A stretch of DNA of 10,582 bases from Cyanobacteriota bacterium (GCA_026389255.1 JAPLIF010000166.1:1-10582), one strand, 5' to 3'; shown: positions 1-7,439, numbered from the stretch's first letter. Program-made: numbers and translations. The notes: generated from the letters alone by a model not told the origin.

Positions 1-655
1 CGCGCCCTGCGAAGCGCAACAGCTGGGCGAAGGGGGCCGCCCGACCCTCACCTCCCTCCAGCGCCACCAGCGAAAGATCGATGGTGCCGCCCCCCCCGTC
101 GACCACCAGCACCCGGCTGCCCGGGGGCAGACCGGCACCGATCGCCGCAGCGGTTGGTTCGTCCACCAAGGCCACTTCGGCCACGGGCAGCTCCCGGCTG
201 ACCCGCTCCAGCCACTGGCGGTACCCCCGGTAGGTCTCGATGGGGGCGGTCAGCACCAGTCGATCGGGGTTCAGTTCGGCCGGCAGGGCCTCCCAGACAC
301 AGCGCAACAGGAGGGCCCCCGCCGCTTCGGGATCCAGCCAGGGGGGATCCTGGATGGGCTGGGTCTCGTCCCACTCCGGCATGGGCCCAGCGCCGGAGAC
401 ACTTTGGCCGATTCGCCGTTTGAAATCCCGCAGGAGCCCCGGGCTTGGCTGGTCGGCCAGACCGGCGTCGAGCACCTGGCGGCCGATCAGGGGGCGGCCC
501 TGCTGGGGATGGCTGAGCCAGAGCAGGCTCGGAATGGTCGTGGGGTTGGAGCCGCTATAGGGGGGCAGGTCCAGGATCCGGGGCGGTGCTCCGGCCTCCT
601 GCCAGGCCACCACCGTGGTGCTGCTGCCGAGATCAATGGCGAGGGTGCCCGGCAT
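1..655 (-). CDS. Hsp70/DnaK-family protein, N-terminal part (runs off left edge)
   Basis: The reading frame is open from an ATG at 655 to the window edge, giving 218 codons of the nucleotide-binding domain. Visible Hsp70/actin-fold motifs are the phosphate-1 loop [13 protein letters not shown] (residues 6-18), the connect-1 motif [13 protein letters not shown] (163-175) and the phosphate-2 loop [14 protein letters not shown] (184-197). These predict ATP binding and a chaperone-like cytoplasmic role. The phosphate-1 loop reads GSSTT where canonical DnaK has GTTNS, and the insert at about residues 85-110 is rich in Pro, Asp and Glu. It therefore looks like one of the divergent Hsp70 paralogues of cyanobacteria rather than the main DnaK. 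No in-frame start lies between 655 and 690, so the ATG is the best choice, although no strong Shine-Dalgarno precedes it. It is divergent from the omega-fusion gene at 765. The substrate-binding part, if any, lies outside the window. Confidence 0.85.
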   Translation of the reverse strand, partial: MPGTLAIDLGSSTTVVAWQEAGAPPRILDLPPYSGSNPTTIPSLLWLSHPQQGRPLIGRQVLDAGLADQPSPGLLRDFKRRIGQSVSGAGPMPEWDETQPIQDPPWLDPEAAGALLLRCVWEALPAELNPDRLVLTAPIETYRGYRQWLERVSRELPVAEVALVDEPTAAAIGAGLPPGSRVLVVDGGGGTIDLSLVALEGGEGRAAPFAQLLRFAGR

Positions 656-764
656 AGGAAGGGGGTCAACGGCAGGGGTGGTGGTGGGTAGGCTCGTCCA
701 TGGGCAGCCCGGCCAGGCCGCCGTGGGGCGCTGCCCTAAGTTGGCACTAAAGAAGGCTTTCAAA

Positions 765-1241
765 ATGCTGACCAGCAGTGATCTGAACCCCAAGGAACTG
801 GCCAAGCGGGCCGAAAGCCTGATTCGTCATTCCAGCAATCGTTACCTCACCACTGTGCGCATCGCCTTCCGGGCCAAGCAACGACGTTTCGATGATTTCG
901 ACGGACTGCTCGACGATTCGATGATCAAACCTGTTCAGAGGGCCATCATCGAGCTCAGGCTGGTTCAACAACATGCTGGTTTGGTGGATCAATTGATGGC
1001 GGAAGAGGCCCTGAGCCTCGAATTGGAGACGCCCCTGGCTGGGGGCCAGCTTTGGTTGATCCTGGAGGGAGATCGGAGCCGATGGTCCCTGGGTTTCGTC
1101 CTGACCCCGGAGGTCGGGATTCGGGGCGTGGAAGGGCCGTGGGAGGCCGGGGCAACAGCGGCCTTTGCGGCGGCCTTGGCGGCCCTGCACCTTGCCCCGG
1201 TTGAGACAGACGAGCTGGGAGCCTCCCCTCGGCATTGCTGA
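765..1241 (+). CDS. rpoZ: RNA polymerase omega subunit fused in frame to the C-terminal part of a DUF1818-like protein
   Basis: This is a 158-residue protein from an ATG preceded by AGAAGG (751-756) at good spacing. Residues 1-64 match cyanobacterial omega, which helps assemble RNA polymerase around beta-prime: AKRAESLIR (13-21), [10 protein letters not shown] (25-34), [11 protein letters not shown] (36-46) and [11 protein letters not shown] (54-64). Omega normally continues with SDE and a short acidic tail, then stops at roughly 70-80 residues. Here residue 65 onward is different. [21 protein letters not shown], then [14 protein letters not shown] and RGVEGPW, resemble (from memory) the C-terminal half of DUF1818, a small cyanobacterial protein that I recall being encoded beside rpoZ. 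The N-terminal half of DUF1818 is missing. The simplest reading is an in-frame deletion with its junction near 954-962; an assembly error is also possible. Only 7 bases separate its stop from the convergent EVE gene. The omega call is firm; the DUF1818 call is moderately sure. Confidence 0.8.
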   Translation: MLTSSDLNPKELAKRAESLIRHSSNRYLTTVRIAFRAKQRRFDDFDGLLDDSMIKPVQRAIIELRLVQQHAGLVDQLMAEEALSLELETPLAGGQLWLILEGDRSRWSLGFVLTPEVGIRGVEGPWEAGATAAFAAALAALHLAPVETDELGASPRHC

Positions 1242-1248
1242 GGGCGGC

Positions 1249-1710
1249 CTAGCTCGGTGACCCCAGCAATCCATAGAGGCGGGTCGCGCAGGCCTCGGGC
1301 ACCGGCAGAATGGAAAGCCTGTTGCCGCGACGCACCACCGCCAATTCGTCGGGGGTGAACTCGTCGCGCAGGCGGTCCAATGCCAAAGGGGAAGAGAATG
1401 TCGCGAGATATCTCAGCCGCACACAATCCCAGCGCGGAGCCTCCGGTTTTGAGGCGGGATCGAAGTATTTTGATTGCGGATCAAATTGACTGGGGTCTGG
1501 AAGTCCAACCTCCACCACTTCCATCAGGCCGACAATACCGGGAGGGGAGATATTGGAGTGATAGAAAAAGGCCCGGTCCCCGATGGCCATCGTGCGCATG
1601 AAATTGCGGGCCTGGTAGTTGCGAATGCCATCCCAGAGGGTGGTGCCTTCGGCCTTGAGGTGATCAATGCCGTAGACATCTGGTTCGCTTTTCATCAACC
1701 AGTGGGCCAT
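1249..1710 (-). CDS. EVE-domain (PUA-like) protein
   Basis: The 153-residue protein is almost entirely one EVE domain, the PUA-like fold found in thymocyte nuclear protein 1 and its bacterial relatives, thought to recognise modified bases in nucleic acid. Family signatures are WLMKSEP (4-10), LWDGIRNYQARNFMR (25-39), GDRAFFYHSN (44-53) and the following PPGIVGLMEVVE (56-67). The conserved Trp26 and the FFYHS strand line the expected base-binding pocket. The length fits a stand-alone bacterial EVE protein, with no fused nuclease. The ATG at 1710 is preceded on the minus strand by GGAG at about 5 bases. It starts 23 bases after the murD stop, so the two are probably co-transcribed. The natural ligand of these stand-alone proteins is not known to me. 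The convergent RpoZ fusion ends 7 bases away. Confidence 0.88.
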   Translation of the reverse strand: MAHWLMKSEPDVYGIDHLKAEGTTLWDGIRNYQARNFMRTMAIGDRAFFYHSNISPPGIVGLMEVVEVGLPDPSQFDPQSKYFDPASKPEAPRWDCVRLRYLATFSSPLALDRLRDEFTPDELAVVRRGNRLSILPVPEACATRLYGLLGSPS

Positions 1711-1733
1711 GGCGCTCCAGGGAGGCGGAAGGA

Positions 1734-3134
1734 TCAGAGGGCGGCCACAAGGGCCCGAAAATGGTCGCCGCGGGCTTCGAAATCACTGTATTGATCAAAG
1801 CTGGCACAGGCCGGCGACAGCAGCACGCTGACCTTGCCGCTGCCTGTTGCCAGGTCGGCCGCCAGGCCAGCCGCCAGGGGTACCGCCTGCTCCAGTCCCG
1901 CGACCCGATGCAAGCGGCCTGGGTAGCCGTCTTGGCGCAGGAGGGTCTCAAATTCTTCGGCCGCCGCCCCGTAGACCACCACCGCTGCCGCTTGCTGACG
2001 CAATTGGGCCAACCAGCCGCTGGCGTCCCCTTGTTTGGCCTGGCCTCCGGCCAGGACCACCAGGGGGGCTGCCAAAGCCTTGAGGGCTACTTCGGCCGCG
2101 TCGTAATTGGTGGCCTTGCTGTCGTTGTACCAGGTGACTTCACCAAGCTGCTGCAGGCGTTCGAGGCGATGGGGCACACCGTCAAAGCACCGCAAGGCCC
2201 CTTCCATCTGCGCCGCAGTCAGGCCGGCGTGCAGGCCCACCGCCGTGGCCAGCAGCATGTTCTGGCGGTTGTGGGCCCCTGGCATGGCCAGGCAGTCGGC
2301 GGCAAACAGGGGGCCTGAGCGCCCCTGGACCTGGCCATTCTCAATCGACAGCAGGGGATCGAGACCCGCTGGCAGATCCCTGGCGGAACCCGCAGTGACC
2401 CAGTCGACCCGATCCCAGCTCGGCGCCTGGGAGCGCAGGTCGGAATCGTCCGCATTCAGGATGCGCCGCTGGGATCGTTCGATCAGGCCCCGTTTGATGG
2501 CCCGGTAGGCCTCGATGGTGCCGTGGCGTTCCAGGTGATCGGGGGTGAGGGTGGTCCAGACCCCGATGGCGGGTGCCAGTTCCGGGGCCGCTTCGATCTG
2601 GTAGCTGCTCACTTCGACCACCAACCAGTCCGGAAGCTTGGCGCCGGGCGCCTGGCGTTGCAAGGCCAGTTCGGCGGCCGAGAAGCCGACATTGCCGCAG
2701 AGCGGCGCATCCCGTCCGGCCTCCCTGAGGAGGTGATGCACGAGATGGGTCACCGTGGTCTTGCCGTTGGTGCCGGTGATGCCGATCCAGGGGATTCCCG
2801 CCGTGGCGCGCCACGTGGAGCTGAGTTCCCCTTCCACCGCAATTCCTGCGTCCCGCCAGGCCTGCAGCAGGGGATGGTCCCAGCGGATGCCGGGGCTGAC
2901 CACCACAAGTTCGGGCCTGGGCAGGCTCCCGAAGGTGTCAGGGGTCAGGGGGGCATCCAGAAGCACGGCAATGCCTTCGCTGGCCAGGCTTGCCGCCTGG
3001 GCCCGCAGGGCCCCATTGTCCCGGCTTTCGACGATCAGTACCCCATGGCCCTGGGAACGAAGCAGCCGTGCGGCACCGATGCCGGACCTGCCGAGCCCCA
3101 GGACCATGGTCGTTGGGAGGGCCTCGGTGGCCAT
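1734..3134 (-). CDS. murD: UDP-N-acetylmuramoyl-L-alanine--D-glutamate ligase
   Basis: MurD adds D-glutamate to UDP-MurNAc-L-alanine in the cytoplasm, using ATP, during peptidoglycan precursor synthesis. The 466-residue protein has the three Mur-ligase domains: an N-terminal UDP-binding Rossmann-like part with GLGRSGIG (13-20); the central ATPase with P-loop GTNGKTT (121-127), EVSSYQIE (174-181), TLTPDHLERHG (195-205) and Lys214 in AIKRGL, the expected carbamylated lysine; and the C-terminal domain with HRLE (322-325), NDSKATN (337-343) and the hallmark SPACASFDQYSDFEARGDHF (440-459). Length matches the family. I chose the ATG at 3134 over a TTG at 3149 because AGG sits about 7 bases upstream, separated by a T-run. 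It lies 28 bases downstream of tRNA-Val and 23 bases upstream of the EVE gene, so a tRNA-murD-EVE transcript is plausible. Confidence 0.96.
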   Translation of the reverse strand: MATEALPTTMVLGLGRSGIGAARLLRSQGHGVLIVESRDNGALRAQAASLASEGIAVLLDAPLTPDTFGSLPRPELVVVSPGIRWDHPLLQAWRDAGIAVEGELSSTWRATAGIPWIGITGTNGKTTVTHLVHHLLREAGRDAPLCGNVGFSAAELALQRQAPGAKLPDWLVVEVSSYQIEAAPELAPAIGVWTTLTPDHLERHGTIEAYRAIKRGLIERSQRRILNADDSDLRSQAPSWDRVDWVTAGSARDLPAGLDPLLSIENGQVQGRSGPLFAADCLAMPGAHNRQNMLLATAVGLHAGLTAAQMEGALRCFDGVPHRLERLQQLGEVTWYNDSKATNYDAAEVALKALAAPLVVLAGGQAKQGDASGWLAQLRQQAAAVVVYGAAAEEFETLLRQDGYPGRLHRVAGLEQAVPLAAGLAADLATGSGKVSVLLSPACASFDQYSDFEARGDHFRALVAAL

Positions 3135-3162
3135 AAAAAAACCTGCCAAAAGGAAGAAAAAA

Positions 3163-3234
3163 TGGGCGATACTGGAATCGAACCAGTGACTCCTACCGTG
3201 TCAAGGTAGTGCTCTACCTCTGAGCTAATCGCCC
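3163..3234 (-). tRNA. tRNA-Val (anticodon GAC)
   Basis: The minus strand folds into a complete 72-base cloverleaf. The acceptor stem is GGGCGAT/ATCGCCC with discriminator A at 3163; the D stem is GCTC/GAGC; the anticodon stem is CTACC/GGTAG with loop TTGACAC, giving anticodon GAC (valine GUC/GUU codons); the T stem is ACTGG/CCAGT with loop TTCGATT. CCA is not encoded, so it must be added after transcription, and RNase Z (encoded at 8997-10001) would be the expected 3' processing enzyme. The mature 3' end is followed at once by six T residues (3157-3162), and murD starts 28 bases downstream. Confidence 0.97.
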
Positions 3235-3390
3235 TGCCGATCGCCTGGAAACCAGGTGGCCGTTGGGCTGCCGAACAACGTCAATGAACGCTTCGGCCAT
3301 TTGTCGAAATTAGCACCAGCCCAGTCGCTCCTCCTGCGGCGGCAGAACCTCAACGGCAGCCGCTGCGCCGACCAGAACCAACGGCTGGCG

Positions 3391-4176
3391 TCAGGAGCGA
3401 ATCAGCCGGATTCGCCAGCGTCCCCGTTTTGTTTCACTGACGGCCTCGACCCTTAACTCTCCCCGGCCCTCCAGCTGCACCCGCTCCCCCACCGCCAGTT
3501 CCCGGCTGGGGCTGGTCACCACCTTCCAGTCGATGCGGACAGACCCCTCCCGTATCAGGGTCGCCATGCGGTTGCGGGAGAGGCCGAATCCTGCGGAGGC
3601 CACCGCATCCAGACGCTGGGAGGCCTCCACCGTGTGCAGGTCGCGCTGGGGCCGCGGTGCTGGCAGGGCCAGTTCCGCCAGGGGCCGCGCTTCGAAGCGC
3701 ACCGCCACGGTGCGGACCAGCCCCTCCCTGCCGTCCAGTTTCTGGGCCAGCTCGGCGCCGACGATGGCTTGGGCTCCCCGGTCACCGCGGGGCCAGAGAT
3801 CGCCAATTTGGTCGTCCTGGGCACCGGCGCTGACCAGGGCCTGGCGGAAATCCGCGGCGGAGGCGGGATCAAAAAGAAAGTTCCCGGCGATCTCCAGCCC
3901 CATCACCGGGGGGGGCTGATCTTGCGCCGGCACGAAGGCTTCAGTGCGTTGCAGCAGCAGTTGGCGGCGTTCGCTGCCGGCATAGCCGCCATCGCTGTTC
4001 AAACTGAGCTCACTGAGGGCTCCGAGCCGGATTTCCGCTTCCTCGCGCACCGCGGCGCTCAGGAAACCTGTCCAGACGGGTTGCCAGGTCCGCAGGGCCG
4101 CGTCGGCGGCCGCCACCACAGGCTCCAGGGCCAGGGCCAACGGGCTTCCCTCGGCCATGGTTTCTCGCAACGGCAT
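3391..4176 (-). CDS. Photosystem II S4-domain RNA-binding protein (YlmH-like)
   Basis: The 261-residue protein matches the cyanobacterial and plant family called photosystem II S4 domain protein, related to bacterial YlmH. The N-terminal helical region contains TWQPVWTGFLSAAVREEA (30-47) and SELSLNSDGGYAGSERRQL (55-73), both typical. The middle part has LVSAGAQDDQIGDLW (114-128) with the conserved Gly-Asp-Leu. The C-terminal S4 domain begins near RLDAVASAGFGLSRNRM (188-204) and includes IREGSVRIDWK (208-218) and the ELAVGERVQLEGRG strand (226-239). S4 domains bind structured RNA; a link to photosystem II assembly or to ribosome rescue is inferred from family studies, not from this sequence. 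The ATG at 4176 is preferred over a GTG at 4191 because AAAAGG lies 6 bases before it. It follows the membrane-protein gene by 21 bases and probably shares its transcript. Confidence 0.9.
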   Translation of the reverse strand: MPLRETMAEGSPLALALEPVVAAADAALRTWQPVWTGFLSAAVREEAEIRLGALSELSLNSDGGYAGSERRQLLLQRTEAFVPAQDQPPPVMGLEIAGNFLFDPASAADFRQALVSAGAQDDQIGDLWPRGDRGAQAIVGAELAQKLDGREGLVRTVAVRFEARPLAELALPAPRPQRDLHTVEASQRLDAVASAGFGLSRNRMATLIREGSVRIDWKVVTSPSRELAVGERVQLEGRGELRVEAVSETKRGRWRIRLIRS

Positions 4177-4197
4177 TGCAGGCCTTTTCACCGACTA

Positions 4198-4701
4198 CTA
4201 AGTCTCCCCCAGTCGCACCACCGCCTTGGGCCGGGCCCGTTGCAAGGTGTTCCAAGGAATGTCTTGGCCGGCCGCCGGCTCCAGGAGCAGCAGCCATTGG
4301 CCTTCCTCCAGTCGATTGCGCAGGCCCCGTACCCGGTCCGCATCCTCGGAAGCCACGCTGAAGGCGGCGGCAAAGCTGCCCATCCAGCCGGACACCAATC
4401 CCAGCAGTCCGCCAATCACGGGTTCGCCCCAGGGGCCGAGGGCGGAGAAGGTATGCAGATCCGTGATCTGGGTGAACGTCAGGCCCGCCAGGAAACCGAA
4501 GGGCAGGAGCCAGCGGGCCATCGACCGCTGGCGGCGGCGGCGGGCCGTGGTGGGATCCAGCCGTTCGACCGTGGCCGGATCCGTTTCGCCGGGGCCAATG
4601 GCCACCAATTGCTGCAGGGGAGGTTCCATGGCCGCCAGTTCCTCCCGAAGGGCTCGCAACCGCTCCTGGTCATCCAGCACCACCACCACGTTCAAGGACA
4701 C
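4198..4701 (-). CDS. Small protein of unknown function with two predicted membrane segments
   Basis: I do not recognise a named family. From a GTG start at 4701 the protein has 167 residues. Residues 4-9 (NVVVVL) form a beta-strand-like start, followed by a charged helix DDQERLRALREELAAM (10-25) and an Arg-rich stretch ARRRRQR (53-59). Two hydrophobic segments follow, at about 64-80 (WLLPFGFLAGLTFTQIT) and 94-117 (the glycine-rich PVIGGLLGLVSGWMGSF with AAAFSVA). The C-terminal tail (118-167) is soluble-looking. The Gly-rich second segment resembles a helical hairpin packed in a membrane; the Arg cluster suggests that the N-terminus stays in the cytoplasm. The frame is open back to 4752, but the GTG fits a G-rich stretch placed like a ribosome-binding site and the strand-like start. 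It lies 21 bases upstream of the S4 gene, which hints at a shared thylakoid or photosystem role (inference). Confidence 0.72.
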   Translation of the reverse strand: MSLNVVVVLDDQERLRALREELAAMEPPLQQLVAIGPGETDPATVERLDPTTARRRRQRSMARWLLPFGFLAGLTFTQITDLHTFSALGPWGEPVIGGLLGLVSGWMGSFAAAFSVASEDADRVRGLRNRLEEGQWLLLLEPAAGQDIPWNTLQRARPKAVVRLGET

Positions 4702-4818
4702 CAAACCCCCCCGCCCACGGCGGGCGCCGACAAGTAGCTCACTACACTGCACCCCCGGCCAGCCCCATCGGGCGGCCCCCCTCCCTCACGCTCCCCAGGG
4801 GCACACCATTGGCCCGAC

Positions 4819-6405
4819 ATGACAAAGGTTCTGGTCTCCGATCCCATCGACCAGATTGGGATTGACATTCTTTCCCAGGTCGCCCATGTGGATGTGCGCA
4901 CGGGCCTGTCGCAGGACGAGCTGATTGGCCTGATCGCCGATTACGACGCCCTCATGATTCGATCCGGCACCCAGGTGACGGCGCCGGTGATCGAGGCGGC
5001 CCCCAAGCTCCGCATCATCGGCCGTGCCGGCGTCGGCGTCGACAATGTCGATGTCAAGGCCGCCACCCGCCGTGGCGTCTTGGTGGTCAATTCGCCCGAG
5101 GGCAACACCATCGCCGCCGCCGAGCAAGCCCTGGCCTTGATGTTGTCCCTCTCGCGCCATGTGCCCCATGCCCATGCCAGCACGATGGCTGGGGGCTGGG
5201 ATCGCAAGACCTACGTCGGCAATGAGCTCTACAAGAAGACCCTGGGGGTTGTCGGTCTCGGCAAGATCGGTTCCCATGTCGCCCGGGTGGCCCGGGCCAT
5301 GGGCATGGATGTGACCGCCTACGACCCGTTTGTTTCGCCGGATCGTGCCCAGCAAATGCAGGTGAGGCTGCTGTCCCTGCCGGAGTTGTTTGCCGAAGCG
5401 GATTACATCACCCTGCATCTACCCCGCACCCCGGAGACCGAAAACCTGGTCAATGCCGAGCTGCTGCGCACCATGAAACCCACCGCCCGGCTGGTGAACT
5501 GCGCCCGGGGCGGCATTGTTGATGAGGCGGCGCTGGCTGAGGCGGTCGAAACGGGGGTGATTGCCGGCGCGGCCCTCGACGTTTATGCCAAGGAACCCCT
5601 GGCCGCCGACTCCCCGTTGCGCCAGGTCAAAGAGCGATTGATCCTGACTCCGCACCTGGGGGCTTCAACCGAAGAAGCGCAGGAAAACGTGGCCATCGAT
5701 GTGGCCGAACAGATTCGCGATGTGCTTCTGGGTCTGCCCGCCCGCAGTGCCGTCAACATCCCGGGGCTGACGCCGGAAGTGATGGACCAGCTCAAGCCCC
5801 ATTTGCAATTGGCCGAAACCCTTGGCCAACTGCTCAGCCAGCTTGCGGGCGGCCAAATCGGTGCCCTGGAAGTGCGCTTGCAGGGTGACTTCGCGGCCCA
5901 TCCCTCCCAGCCCCTGGTGGTGGCAGCCCTCAAGGGTGTGCTGTCCACGGCCTTGGGGGACAGCATCAATTTCGTCAACGCCGCCCTGGAGGCTCGGGAT
6001 CGGGGCATCAAGGTGCTGGAGGTGAAGGATGAGGCCAGCCGGGATTTTGCTGGCGGTTCGCTGCGCCTCAGTTGCGACGGGGTCAAGGGCCACCACTCCG
6101 TCACCGGGGCCGTGTTCAGTGACGGTGAATTACGCATCATCTCCATCGATGATTTCCCGGTGAACGTGGTTCCCAGCAGCCACATGTTGTTCACCCGTCA
6201 CCGCGATATGCCTGGCATCATTGGCCAGTTGGGTTCCCTCCTGGGCGAACACAACGTCAACATCGCCTCGATGCAGGTGGGCCGGCGCATCGTGCGTGGC
6301 GATGCCGTCATGGTGTTGGGAATTGATGATCCCATCCCTTCCCAACTGCTGAGCTCCATTCACGCCATTGAGGGCATTAAAGAGGCCCATCCGGTGACCC
6401 TTTGA
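4819..6405 (+). CDS. serA: D-3-phosphoglycerate dehydrogenase
   Basis: SerA oxidises 3-phosphoglycerate to 3-phosphohydroxypyruvate with NAD+, the first step of serine synthesis from a Calvin-cycle intermediate. The 528-residue protein has the full long-form (type I) architecture. The catalytic and NAD-binding domains carry GRAGVGVDNVD (68-78), the Rossmann loop GLGKIG (146-151), the catalytic arginine in CARGGIVDE (228-236, Arg230), the acid in DVYAKEP (254-260, Glu259) and the histidine in TPHLGAST (277-284, His279). An allosteric substrate-binding (ASB) domain follows at about 318-445, and a C-terminal ACT domain starting near RHRDMPGIIGQLGSLL (about 455) is where serine feedback would be expected. 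No strong Shine-Dalgarno precedes the ATG at 4819, but the family N-terminus (TKVLVSDPI) begins there. Its stop at 6403-6405 overlaps an ATG in the prmA frame (TGATG). Confidence 0.97.
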   Translation: MTKVLVSDPIDQIGIDILSQVAHVDVRTGLSQDELIGLIADYDALMIRSGTQVTAPVIEAAPKLRIIGRAGVGVDNVDVKAATRRGVLVVNSPEGNTIAAAEQALALMLSLSRHVPHAHASTMAGGWDRKTYVGNELYKKTLGVVGLGKIGSHVARVARAMGMDVTAYDPFVSPDRAQQMQVRLLSLPELFAEADYITLHLPRTPETENLVNAELLRTMKPTARLVNCARGGIVDEAALAEAVETGVIAGAALDVYAKEPLAADSPLRQVKERLILTPHLGASTEEAQENVAIDVAEQIRDVLLGLPARSAVNIPGLTPEVMDQLKPHLQLAETLGQLLSQLAGGQIGALEVRLQGDFAAHPSQPLVVAALKGVLSTALGDSINFVNAALEARDRGIKVLEVKDEASRDFAGGSLRLSCDGVKGHHSVTGAVFSDGELRIISIDDFPVNVVPSSHMLFTRHRDMPGIIGQLGSLLGEHNVNIASMQVGRRIVRGDAVMVLGIDDPIPSQLLSSIHAIEGIKEAHPVTL

Positions 6406-6482
6406 TGGGTCCGACCCCAGAGCCTGCCTTCCCCCCTTCCGAGGGTTCCCCAGGCCTGGCTGGTGCCCACGGATCTGGGGCC

Positions 6483-7439
6483 ATGGCCTGGTGGCGTCTG
6501 GAGATGGTCTGTGCGCCGGAACTGGAGGAGTCCTTGCTCTGGAAGTTGCCGACCCTTGGCATTTCCCGGGTGGCCCTCACCCATCGGCCGGAAAGCCCCC
6601 AGCGCTGTCTGCTGCTGGCCTGGCTGCCCGAAATCGACTGGCCCGCCCCGGAACGGGCCGAACTGGCGCGGGCCTTGGCGCCCCTGGGAGAGCCCTTTGG
6701 CCTCTCCCTGCCGCCGTTGGCGTGGCATCGCCAGGACGATGAGGACTGGAGTCTTTCCTGGAAGCAGCACTGGCAACCGGATCCCGTCGGCCAGACGCTG
6801 TTGATTCTGCCGGCCTGGCTTGAGGCTCCCGCGGATCAGGCCCAGCGTCGGCCGATTCGGATGGACCCGGGCAGCGCCTTCGGCACCGGCAGCCATCCCT
6901 CCACTCGCCTCTGCCTCGAAGCCCTGGAAGCCCTGGCTGAACAACGGGGCGGTCTGGGGGCCCCAGGCCCCCTGGAGGGTCTGCGGGTCGCCGATCTGGG
7001 CTGCGGCAGCGGCATCCTGGCCTTGGCCGCCCTGCGGCTGGGCGCCAGCCAGGTGGCGGCGGTGGACACCGACAGCCTGGCCATACGGGCCACCACTGAG
7101 AATGCACGCCTCAACGATTTCAGCGTGGACGATGGGTCGGGGGCCCCTGCCCAGCTGCGCCTCGCCCTCGGTTCCGCCAGCACCCTGGAGACCCTGCTGC
7201 AGGGCCGCCCCGCCGATCTGTTGCTGTGCAACATCCTGGCCCCCGTGATCGAGGCCCTCAGCCCCTCCTTCCGTTCCTTGCTGGCTCCTGCAGGGGTGGG
7301 TTTCCTGAGTGGCTTGCTGGTGGACCAGGCCCCTGGTCTGGAGAAGGTGTTGGCGGCCCAGGGCTGGCGGGCCCAACTGGTGGCCCGGCAGGAGAGCTGG
7401 GGATTGATGCGCCTGGAGATACGGGGGGATGTTGCATAA
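6483..7439 (+). CDS. prmA: Ribosomal protein L11 methyltransferase
   Basis: PrmA trimethylates ribosomal protein L11 using S-adenosylmethionine. From ATG 6483 the protein has 318 residues. The N-terminal substrate-recognition domain starts with the family-like MAWWRLEMVCAPELEESLLW (1-20). The linker motif MDPGSAFGTGSHPSTRLCLE (127-146) is the PrmA signature. The methyltransferase core has motif I VADLGCGSGILALAA (169-183), the acidic end of strand 2 in AAVDTD (192-197) and the active-site motif CNILAPVI (249-256). The frame is open upstream to an ATG at 6405 that overlaps the serA stop, which would add 26 residues rich in Pro, Gly and Ser. I prefer 6483 because the conserved family start lies there, but translational coupling from 6405 is possible. 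It is probably co-transcribed with serA; the ferredoxin gene follows after a 142-base gap with no assignable feature. Confidence 0.92.
   Translation: MAWWRLEMVCAPELEESLLWKLPTLGISRVALTHRPESPQRCLLLAWLPEIDWPAPERAELARALAPLGEPFGLSLPPLAWHRQDDEDWSLSWKQHWQPDPVGQTLLILPAWLEAPADQAQRRPIRMDPGSAFGTGSHPSTRLCLEALEALAEQRGGLGAPGPLEGLRVADLGCGSGILALAALRLGASQVAAVDTDSLAIRATTENARLNDFSVDDGSGAPAQLRLALGSASTLETLLQGRPADLLLCNILAPVIEALSPSFRSLLAPAGVGFLSGLLVDQAPGLEKVLAAQGWRAQLVARQESWGLMRLEIRGDVA

Noticed and set aside
3163..3234. tRNA gene as an integration (attachment) site
   Set aside because: No integrase, no duplicated tRNA 3' end and no composition change are visible nearby.
3235..3390. Gap between tRNA-Val and the S4 gene, searched for a terminator or small RNA
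   Set aside because: Only short imperfect GCGGC/GCCGC pairings without a T-run are visible, and the small open frame across 3256-3456 has no protein-like features.
3634..4737. Plus-strand open frame of 367 codons
   Set aside because: It lies antisense to the S4-domain gene and the two-helix membrane protein, both of which have clear protein features. Its translation is rich in Gln, Gly, His and Arg with no motif, as expected for the shadow of GC-rich coding DNA.
4743..4748. TACACT as a possible -10 box for serA
   Set aside because: It differs from the consensus at two positions and no -35 element lies at the right distance; too weak to annotate.
6360..7376. Minus-strand open frame of 338 codons
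   Set aside because: It is antisense to prmA, which has unmistakable methyltransferase motifs. The translation is Gln/Gly-rich with no recognisable domain.
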